Of a DNA stretch of 27,252 nucleotides, positions 22,415 to 27,252 are shown in pieces. Position 1 is the stretch's first letter; the number at the start of each line of letters is the position of its first letter. This DNA comes from CAYLOC01 sp964385195. Lineage in GTDB: Bacteria > Actinomycetota > Actinomycetes > Propionibacteriales > Nocardioidaceae. A program made the position numbers and the translations under genes. The stretch covers positions 1 through 27,252 of the forward strand of contig CAYLOC010000013.1 of assembly GCA_964385195.1 (NCBI GenBank), read 5' to 3'. The notes beneath the pieces were generated by a model. The model was not told the origin of the DNA and ran no database searches. It saw only the letters and a program-made list of their open reading frames with translations.

Positions 22415-23431
22415 CTACCAGACACGGGTCCACCAGCCGCCGGATGTCCAGGCATCAAGAATCTCCCGACCCCGGCCAACGTCCTGGGCGAGATCGAGTG
22501 CGACGAACACTGGGTGCGTGACCGGCCACGGCGCGGAGTTGTTACCCACATCGACCCGTTGCCACACCGCGGCTGGCACCGGCGCAACCCGCACCGTAGC
22601 CTGCGCCTGCGACGCCGACGCCACTGCGCCGAGCAGGGTGGTGGCCCGCCGGAGGATCGACCCGTCGGGCACGAAGAAGTCGAGCACCTCACCTGATCGG
22701 AAAGCCACGGGCGCGCCGTATGCGACGGCCGCTGCGGAGTCGGTCAACGCCCACCCCGGTCCGTGCTCAACGTCGTCGAGGCCGAGCCGGAGCGGCTGCC
22801 TCAAGCTCGGGTCGCCAAGATCCGGCAGATTCGCAAGGTAGGTGCGCCGGCTGGGCCAGCGGTCAGCGACCTGCCAGAACAAGTCGATACCCCTCACATT
22901 GTTCTTCGCGTCGATGAGACCATCGCGTCGAAGGGCGGCAAGAACGTCTGAAACCGTGCTCGGGGCGCGGCCCAACTCACGCGCCAGCGCCCTCACCGCA
23001 ATGGGTCGTGCGGGCCGCATCAAGAGTGCGGTGGCGACTTCGATCCCCGCTTTGCCGCTGAGCGCGGCAGACCGCACGGCGCGTTCCTTGACGGGCTCGA
23101 CGGCGACATCGAGCACCAATCGGTTCGTTCGCAGCGCCAGCCGTCCACGTAAGTCCAGATAGCCGCCGCACTGCGACGTCAGCACCTTACGAGCCGCATC
23201 AGTCACCCGGTCGGCGACGACGAGCAGGGTCTTGGATGCCAGAGCTGTCTTCGCAACCAGCCGCTCCGCCACGTCATCTGTGACCAGCGAGCGATGCTTG
23301 ACCCGAACCTCGACCCCAACACCGTCCGGGTCCAGTACAAGATCGACATCGGATCCGGGCGCGCCGACGTGCAGCCGAGCTTGGATCCCCAACTGCGCGA
23401 AGGCGTCGACCACGAGAGCCTCGGTGTCCAT
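22415..23431 (-). CDS. AbiEi-like antitoxin/regulator with a nuclease-like N-terminal domain
   Basis: A 338-residue protein immediately upstream of the toxin. Residues about 1-115 have the strand pattern of a PD-(D/E)xK-like fold (GSDVDLVLD with Asp28/30, then GVEVRVKHR with Glu41 and Lys45, then TLLVVADRVTDAARKVLTSQ and GYLDLRGRLAL); the E-x-K is imperfect (E-x-R-x-K), so a catalytic role is doubtful. Residues about 142-180 are a winged HTH (AVRALARELGRAPSTVSDVL then AALRRDGLIDA). The C-terminal part (about 200-338) has AbiEi-like text (WALTDSAAAVAYGAPVAF). The start is ATG 23431 after GGAGG; an upstream in-frame GTG 23476 lies within the operator. It probably neutralises and autoregulates the pair. 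Confidence 0.72.
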   Translation of the reverse strand: MDTEALVVDAFAQLGIQARLHVGAPGSDVDLVLDPDGVGVEVRVKHRSLVTDDVAERLVAKTALASKTLLVVADRVTDAARKVLTSQCGGYLDLRGRLALRTNRLVLDVAVEPVKERAVRSAALSGKAGIEVATALLMRPARPIAVRALARELGRAPSTVSDVLAALRRDGLIDAKNNVRGIDLFWQVADRWPSRRTYLANLPDLGDPSLRQPLRLGLDDVEHGPGWALTDSAAAVAYGAPVAFRSGEVLDFFVPDGSILRRATTLLGAVASASQAQATVRVAPVPAAVWQRVDVGNNSAPWPVTHPVFVALDLAQDVGRGREILDAWTSGGWWTRVW

Positions 23432-23447
23432 ACCTCCATCATCACAG

Positions 23448-23483
23448 GTGTTCGGTGTTCGATCAAGACCGAACACCGAACAC
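23448..23483 (-). promoter_or_regulatory. Operator of the AbiE-like pair: perfect 14-bp inverted repeat made of tandem heptamers
   Basis: GTGTTCGGTGTTCG (23448-23461) is exactly inverted at 23470-23483 with an 8-bp spacer. Each arm is itself a tandem of GTGTTCG. It lies 17-52 bp upstream of the antitoxin start, where a self-binding antitoxin would act. AbiEi proteins are known to bind inverted repeats in their own promoter. Confidence 0.68.
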
Positions 23484-23524
23484 TTAGCTGGCGACCAGCA
23501 CCTGACCCACCCCCGGCAACGATC

Positions 23525-24060
23525 TCATGCGGTCCTGCGGCCGCGCCGAACCGCATCAAGGGCGGAGAGTGTGCGGTCGTCGGCGTCAGCCATCTGGGTA
23601 TGGCCAGCCCGTTCCATCCACCACGGCGATGTTCGCACCGCCGGCCAGCAGCCAGGAGATGTTGGTTTGCACGCAGGTCGTGCAACCGTAGCTCGGGCAC
23701 ACCGGCCCGGCGGCATGCGCGACGCCACACGTCCCGGAAGTGATTGCGCGAGACCCGGGGGCCGGTCGGCCAGGCGGGCGTGCGGTGCACCTTGCCACGG
23801 CTGCGGATCCGGCCGGTGTGACGGGCGAACAGCCGGTCGCCGGCATCCAGCGACCGACGGGTGGCCAGTGGGTCGATGGCGCGCGCCAGATCGGCCGAGA
23901 TCGCCAGTCGGCGGGGCTCCTTGGTTTTTGGGTACGGCTTCTCCCAGAACGGGGTGCCGGTGCCAGTGGCCGCGATGGTTGCCTCGACGATGACTTTGTG
24001 GACCCCCCGACTCCCCCCAGCCGAAACCGCGCCTGACCTGCGGTCTCTCTGTGTGGACTT
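23525..24060 (-). pseudogene. Decayed tyrosine-recombinase (phage-type integrase) gene, catalytic end damaged
   Basis: Only the C-terminal half of an integrase is recognisable, read across three minus-strand frames. The first frame gives VHKVIVEATIAATGTGTPFW, KPYPKTKEPRRLAISADLAR and RDVWRRACRRAGVPELRLHD followed by LRA. One extra base near 23670 moves to ISWLLAGGANIAVV, and another extra base near 23620 moves to MERAGHTQMADADDRTLSAL, ending RRGRRTA before a TGA at 23525. The box-II H-x-x-R (HDLR) and the G-H-T-Q are present, but the segment that should carry the catalytic tyrosine (T-x-x-x-Y-L-H) between GHTQ and the tail has been deleted. No N-terminal core-binding domain is seen. It cannot encode an active recombinase. 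Confidence 0.78.
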
Positions 24061-24100
24061 AGCGGGAGGCTTGTCGAAACCCGCCCCTTCGCTCGTCCGC

Positions 24101-24487
24101 ATGGGATCGCTGCACGGAACGATCCGCACTCGTGCAGCGCGTGCTGTCCAACCCCGGCTGGCACCGGTCAGCGCTCAGCGCAGAGTCAGTGTCGAGGCGC
24201 TCGACTCTGCTGAGGCACGGTACCGCGCTGGGGAGACTCTCCGCGCGATCGCGAACGATGTCGGCCTGAACCGTCACCGGCTAGCATCGCTTCTCCGGGA
24301 GCGAGGCGTCCGCATCCGCGGGACTGCTCCTTCTCCGGCCGAGGTTCGAGAGATGGCTCGGCACTACCAGGACGGAGAGTCGCTCGAACGCGTCGGAAGG
24401 CGCCTGGGGTTCTCAACTGGCACAGTTCGGAACCATCTGATCATCGTGGGAGTGGCTTTGCGTGACACCCAGGGCCGTCAGCGATGA
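24101..24487 (+). CDS. Small double helix-turn-helix protein of mobile-element type (copy 1)
   Basis: A 128-residue basic protein with two HTH units: VEALDSAEARYRAGETLRAI then ANDVGLNRHRLASLLRERGV (about 32-71), and PAEVREMARHYQDGESLERV then GRRLGFSTGTVRNHLIIVGV (about 77-116). This two-HTH layout is common in actinobacterial genes lying next to site-specific recombinases and conjugation genes, where a DNA-binding or resolvase-accessory role is assumed. ATG 24101 is the best start before the first HTH but has no clear ribosome site; the frame is open further upstream across the integrase remnant. A second, shortened copy of the second HTH lies at 26491-26643, about 80% identical in DNA. Confidence 0.6.
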   Translation: MGSLHGTIRTRAARAVQPRLAPVSAQRRVSVEALDSAEARYRAGETLRAIANDVGLNRHRLASLLRERGVRIRGTAPSPAEVREMARHYQDGESLERVGRRLGFSTGTVRNHLIIVGVALRDTQGRQR

Positions 24488-24815
24488 CGAGTCACTCTTA
24501 GAGATTCCGCAGGTCGGGGGCGTGTTGCTGAGGCAGACAGGCGCGAGCCTCGGTAGAAGAAGGGTCTCGGTGCAAGAAGGGGTGTCTGACGTCGCGTTCC
24601 TTCCCGAAGCGCTCGTGCCTGCTCTGTCGCACGCTGTCGTCGAACCAGCCTGGGACCACACCGCCGTGCTCGGCTCGTCGAGCACATCGACATCCCCCAG
24701 GTGGGCACAAACCACGCATCCTGACCGTGTCGTGCTCTGCAATCCCCTCCACGTCCTCGGCCCTGGTCTGATAAGGCTTGCAAGCCGATCTCTCGCGGTG
24801 AGACCCGCGAGCTGC
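24488..24815. other. 328 bp without a recognisable gene
   Basis: Between the HTH gene (copy 1) and the convergent TetR gene no frame on either strand gives a recognisable family. A plus-strand frame from 24462 to 24848 and a minus-strand frame ending at 24478 are open, but their translations are low-complexity Ser/Arg/Pro-rich and overlap real neighbours. Base composition is less G/C-biased at third positions here than in flanking genes. It may be degraded element DNA. Confidence 0.4.
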
Positions 24816-25466
24816 TCATTGCTCGTCCGCTTCCCCAGGCCCGCCTGAGCAGCGGATGTTTTGTTCCAAGAGATCGGCAAGAGTGTCCAAGGCGGCGGCA
24901 ACGTCCTCATGGGAGAGTAGCCCCGGGTAGAGAACGAACTGGTACGCGAGCCCGTCGATGCCGAGATGGAACCACTCCGCGAGGCGTCTGTGCCGGTCGC
25001 TGAGCCGGGACGGATCCGCCCGCCTTCCCGGCGCGGAGAGCTCGGCGACGGCGAACTCCGCCAGCGCCCGGCATCCGCGATATGCAGATTCGCGCGCTCG
25101 CTTGCCACGGCCGCTCGTATCGTCCACCTCGGCGAGTCTCGCGAACACGGTGATCTCGGTTGCACGGGCTGCGTCCAGGGGGAGGATCTCCCCGACGACT
25201 GCCCGCACACGCTCCCGGCCTGACAGCCCCTCATCGGCGAGCCGCTCTCGGACTCTGGCGGCGGACTGCTCGAGGATGTGCTCGGCAGCAAAGGTGAGTA
25301 GCTCGTCATGGCTGCGGAAGTAGTACCGCATGGCCCCGGACGTCATCTTCGCTTCTGCAAGAACAGCGCGCACCGAAGCACCGCGGACCCCGTCGCGCAT
25401 GAGCACGGCCCACGTGGCCCGGGCGATGGCCTCCCGCCGCTGCGCTCGCTGCTCCGCCCCTGCCAT
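24816..25466 (-). CDS. TetR-family transcriptional regulator of the GAP transporter cassette
   Basis: A 216-residue TetR protein with an HTH at about residues 30-53 (ASVRAVLAEAKMTSGAMRYY then FRSHDELL). The ligand domain contains AEWFHLGIDGLAYQFVLYPG, common in the BetI/TetR_C_6-like subgroup. It ends with SGGPGEADEQ. It is divergent from the GAP-family gene, and the 82-bp gap holds two copies of a palindromic operator, so it very likely represses both genes. It has fewer G/C-ending codons than the catabolic genes on the left, in line with acquisition as part of the island. Start ATG 25466 lies 11 bp from the first operator; no strong ribosome site is visible. Confidence 0.93.
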   Translation of the reverse strand: MAGAEQRAQRREAIARATWAVLMRDGVRGASVRAVLAEAKMTSGAMRYYFRSHDELLTFAAEHILEQSAARVRERLADEGLSGRERVRAVVGEILPLDAARATEITVFARLAEVDDTSGRGKRARESAYRGCRALAEFAVAELSAPGRRADPSRLSDRHRRLAEWFHLGIDGLAYQFVLYPGLLSHEDVAAALDTLADLLEQNIRCSGGPGEADEQ

Positions 25467-25477
25467 GGCACAGAACT

Positions 25478-25493
25478 TAGCACGATTGTGCTA
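25478..25493. promoter_or_regulatory. TetR-type operator, copy 1
   Basis: TAGCACGATTGTGCTA is palindromic apart from the centre. It lies just upstream of the tetR start. Its centre is 25 bp from that of copy 2. Confidence 0.7.
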
Positions 25494-25502
25494 CTTTTCG
25501 GT

Positions 25503-25518
25503 TAGCACGATCGTGCTG
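25503..25518. promoter_or_regulatory. TetR-type operator, copy 2
   Basis: TAGCACGATCGTGCTG contains the perfect 14-bp palindrome AGCACGATCGTGCT. It lies 30 bp before the start of the GAP-family gene. Together with copy 1 it covers most of the divergent promoter region. Confidence 0.72.
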
Positions 25519-25548
25519 ATCGAGACCGCCGTCGCGAGGTGAGGCCCC

Positions 25549-26271
25549 ATGGACATGGCGACATTGCTGACACTGGCGGGGATCGCCCTCCTGGACAGCA
25601 CGAGCATCGGCACCTTGGTGATCCCCCTGTGGCTCATGCTCGATACCCGGCGCACCGCTTTCAACGTCGTGCTGTACCTCGCGACGCTCAGCGCCTTCTA
25701 CTTCATCGTCGGCGCGGCCCTGCTCCTCGGTGTGCGGATGGCGATCGACTCGATCGGGAACGACATTGCGGCATTCTTCACCACGGATGCCGGCGGATAC
25801 ACACTCGTGGGCGCCGGGGCGGCATCGATCGTGGCGAGCTTCATGCTGGAGCCGAAACGGGTCCAGACGACACGCGAAGCCCGGGGAGAAGCAGACCGTC
25901 CCTCGTGGGCGGAGCGCATGGGAGCCCGCAGCCCGCGCACGTCGGCGACGATCGGTCTGGCTCTGGCCGCCGGGACGATCGAGGTAGCGACGATGTTGCC
26001 GTATCTCGCCGCGATCGGCATCATCGGCGCTTCGGACCTCGCGGGGACAGAGCAGGCCATCGTCCTCGCCGGCTATGTGACCGTGATGGCGCTGCCCGCC
26101 CTCGTCCTCCTCCTCGCCAGGCACGCCGCAGGCAGCACGATGACCGAGCGACTGCAACGGCTCCGTGCGTGGTTGATGAAACACAGCGCAGGAACAATCT
26201 CGATCCTGCTGCTCATCATCGGCATCAACCTCGCGATCCGCGGAGCCGCCCTACTCGATTGGACATCATGA
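25549..26271 (+). CDS. GAP-family membrane transporter (Sap, LysE-like superfamily)
   Basis: A 240-residue membrane protein with about six hydrophobic segments: TLLTLAGIALLDSTSIGTLV then IPLWLML, NVVLYLATLSAFYFIVGAAL, GYTLVGAGAASIVASFML, ATIGLALAAGTIEVATMLPY, AIVLAGYVTVMALPALVLLL and ISILLLIIGINLAIRGAALL. The opening A-L-x-D-S-T-S-I-G-T pattern and the central polar loop (EPKRVQTTREARGEADRPSW) fit the GAP (Sap) family, whose mycobacterial members are linked to export of glycopeptidolipid or sulfolipid; other members handle small metabolites. The start at 25549 has GAGGTGAGG upstream. It is divergent from a TetR gene with two operators, so expression is probably induced by a ligand, perhaps the substrate. 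Confidence 0.85.
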   Translation: MDMATLLTLAGIALLDSTSIGTLVIPLWLMLDTRRTAFNVVLYLATLSAFYFIVGAALLLGVRMAIDSIGNDIAAFFTTDAGGYTLVGAGAASIVASFMLEPKRVQTTREARGEADRPSWAERMGARSPRTSATIGLALAAGTIEVATMLPYLAAIGIIGASDLAGTEQAIVLAGYVTVMALPALVLLLARHAAGSTMTERLQRLRAWLMKHSAGTISILLLIIGINLAIRGAALLDWTS

Positions 26272-26305
26272 ATCCGCCCCCTTCCCCCGCGTCTGTGAGC
26301 ATGCG

Positions 26306-26323
26306 GGCGAGAGCCTCCTCGCC
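26306..26323 (+). terminator. Small hairpin after the GAP-family gene
   Basis: GGCGAG (26306-26311) pairs with CTCGCC (26318-26323) over a 6-nt loop, 34 bp past the stop. It is short and without a U-tract, so a terminator role is only possible. Confidence 0.25.
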
Positions 26324-26340
26324 GGAACCGCGAGCATTCC

Positions 26341-26484
26341 TCACGGATGTCGGCGAGCGTCCCCGATGCTCGCGCTATGCTCCCCCGTGCCGGTCCTGGG
26401 CACTCCTCGTCCTTGCACGGCGCGCCCGTAGTCGGCCAGAGCGCGGAACGCGGCCTTCGGCTCCCACGGCATCCCGGGATACAC
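26341..26484 (-). pseudogene. Possible fragment of an unidentified coding sequence
   Basis: A minus-strand frame of 47 codons gives VYPGMPWEPKAAFRALADYG then RAVQGRGVPRTG before a stop. Codons in the first two thirds end almost only in G or C (GTG TAT CCC GGG ATG CCG TGG GAG), as in real genes of this genome, whereas the last third does not. I do not recognise the family. It abuts the start of the truncated HTH copy and may be a remnant left by rearrangement. Confidence 0.25.
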
Positions 26485-26490
26485 GGCGCC

Positions 26491-26643
26491 GCTGCGGAGG
26501 TGCGCGACATGGTTCAGCGTTATGCGGATGGAGAATCGCTCGAACGTGTCGGTGAGCGCCTGGGGTTCTCAGCGGGCACCGTTCGGAACCATCTGATCGC
26601 TGCGGGAGTGGCCTTGCGTGACCCTCAGGGGCGTGACCGATAG
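26491..26643 (+). pseudogene. 5'-truncated second copy of the HTH gene
   Basis: Frame AAEVRDMVQRYADGESLERV then GERLGFSAGTVRNHLIAAGV and ALRDPQGRDR matches the second HTH and C-terminus of the gene at 24101-24487. Hand alignment of 147 bases gives 30 differences (about 80% identity), and the differences are mostly synonymous or conservative. Upstream of 26491 the similarity stops and the first HTH is absent. An upstream in-frame ATG at 26347 would give a 98-residue product with an unrelated N-terminus, so it could still be expressed, but a decayed paralogue is more likely. Confidence 0.65.
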
Positions 26644-27252
26644 AGACGCCCAGGTCCCCTGCCGAACTCTTGCGGTGGACGCTCGACCCGTCTGCCGCCG
26701 CAGAGGCCGTTGCGATCCTGACCGCGCACCCGCACGCTGCCGCCGGATGGGCCGACTCCCTGGAATCCATGATCGACGCCGACCCGAAAACCCGAGACTC
26801 GATCTGGCAAGGCGTCGCCCTGGCGCTGTCCGCCTTAGCCGATCCGCGGGTACTCGACGCCGTCAGCCCCGGTCCCGGCGAAGGATTCGACCCCGAAGAG
26901 TTCCTCACCCAGCGCGGCACCCTCTACCTGCTCGCCACCGGGGCCGGCGCAGGCGCGTCAGCGTCGCTGGTGGCGGCATTTGTCGAAGACCTCATCGAGA
27001 CCGCCCGCAAGATCGCCGCCCGATCTCCCGGGGCACGCCTGGACCCTCCGTTGCTACTCGCACTCGATGAAATCGGCAACCTCGCACCCCTACCATCGCT
27101 GCCGACACTGATGGCCGAAGGCGGCGGCACCGGAATCACCACGCTGCCGGTCTTGCAGTCGCTCGCGCAGGCGCGCGATAAGTGGTCCGAGCATCAGGCC
27201 GGCGCGATCTGGGACGCCAGCATCGTGAAGCTCATCCTCGGAGGCGCATCGA
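26637..27252 (+). pseudogene. TraG/VirD4-like coupling-protein fragment (TraM-recognition region), 5'-truncated and open at the right edge
   Basis: An open frame from 26637 to the window end reads SPAELLRWTLDPSAAAEAVA, WADSLESMIDADPKTRDSIW, GTLYLLATGAGAGASASLVA, then PPLLLALDEIGNLAPLPSLP and TLMAEGGGTGITTLPVLQSL. The Walker B with following GNLAPLPSLPTLMAEGGG is typical of actinobacterial conjugative coupling proteins (type IV secretion ATPases that feed DNA to the transfer channel). The Walker A half that should precede it is missing: an in-frame TGA at 26634 lies inside the HTH remnant and no good start codon follows until ATG 26769. It therefore seems to be the 3' part of a broken traG gene. 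If translated from 26769 the product would lack ATP binding. Confidence 0.75.

Noticed and set aside
24462..24848. 128-codon plus-strand frame after the HTH gene
   Set aside because: It overlaps the HTH gene and the TetR gene antisense, has no ribosome site and shows no recognisable motif.
1..27252. CRISPR arrays, rRNA and tRNA genes, complete insertion sequences
   Set aside because: I found no regularly spaced repeats, no tRNA cloverleaf, no rRNA signature and no intact transposase with terminal inverted repeats.

Overview
The window is high-GC DNA with strongly G/C-ending codons, GTG/TTG starts, several start codons placed 6-7 nt after a TAnnnT-like -10 (leaderless pattern) and a DtxR/IdeR-type iron box. 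All of this points to an actinobacterium (Actinomycetota). The genus cannot be fixed from the sequence; a Micrococcales or Propionibacteriales member would fit.

Region by region: (1) 1-4356 is housekeeping-like. It holds a TrkH potassium channel subunit cut by the left edge, a serpin, a lipoprotein of unknown function and an MgtC/SapB membrane protein, closed by a perfect 24-bp inverted repeat. (2) 4370-14118 is a catabolic island for a methylated compound. One arm (minus strand) is a dimethylglycine/sarcosine-dehydrogenase-like flavoprotein with a folate-binding GcvT half, followed by its electron acceptor ETF (etfB, etfA). Two divergent IclR regulators follow. The second arm is a divergent pair: a catabolic-type methylenetetrahydrofolate reductase (MTHFR), and a DmdA-like folate-dependent demethylase followed by a YbiU-type (DUF1479) Fe(II)/2-oxoglutarate oxygenase. 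The proposed logic is that methyl groups leave the substrate either as 5,10-methylene-THF (dehydrogenase arm, electrons to ETF) or as 5-methyl-THF (DmdA-like enzyme), and the MTHFR reoxidises the latter. A textbook IclR-like site sits on the promoter of the second arm. The substrate is not evident. (3) 14212-19088 carries a DrrAB-like ABC exporter, a siderophore-interacting ferric reductase under a DtxR/IdeR box, and a second ABC exporter plus TetR operon with a perfect 22-bp palindrome over its promoter. (4) 19109-21238 encodes an alpha/beta hydrolase fused to a MurG/UGT-like glycosyltransferase.

(5) From about 21300 to the right edge the DNA looks like a scarred mobile or defence island. 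It contains a broken AHSA1/SRPBCC gene, an AbiE-like toxin-antitoxin pair with a two-heptamer inverted-repeat operator, a decayed tyrosine integrase that has lost its catalytic tyrosine segment, a double-HTH recombination-associated protein, and a TetR plus GAP-family transporter cassette with two operators. It ends with a second, truncated copy of the HTH gene abutting a 5'-truncated TraG/VirD4-like coupling protein that runs off the right edge. The two HTH copies (about 80% identical DNA by hand count) bracket the TetR/GAP cassette, which suggests insertion into, or rearrangement of, an integrative conjugative element.

All functional calls rest on reading motifs and remembered family resemblance; no database search was possible.
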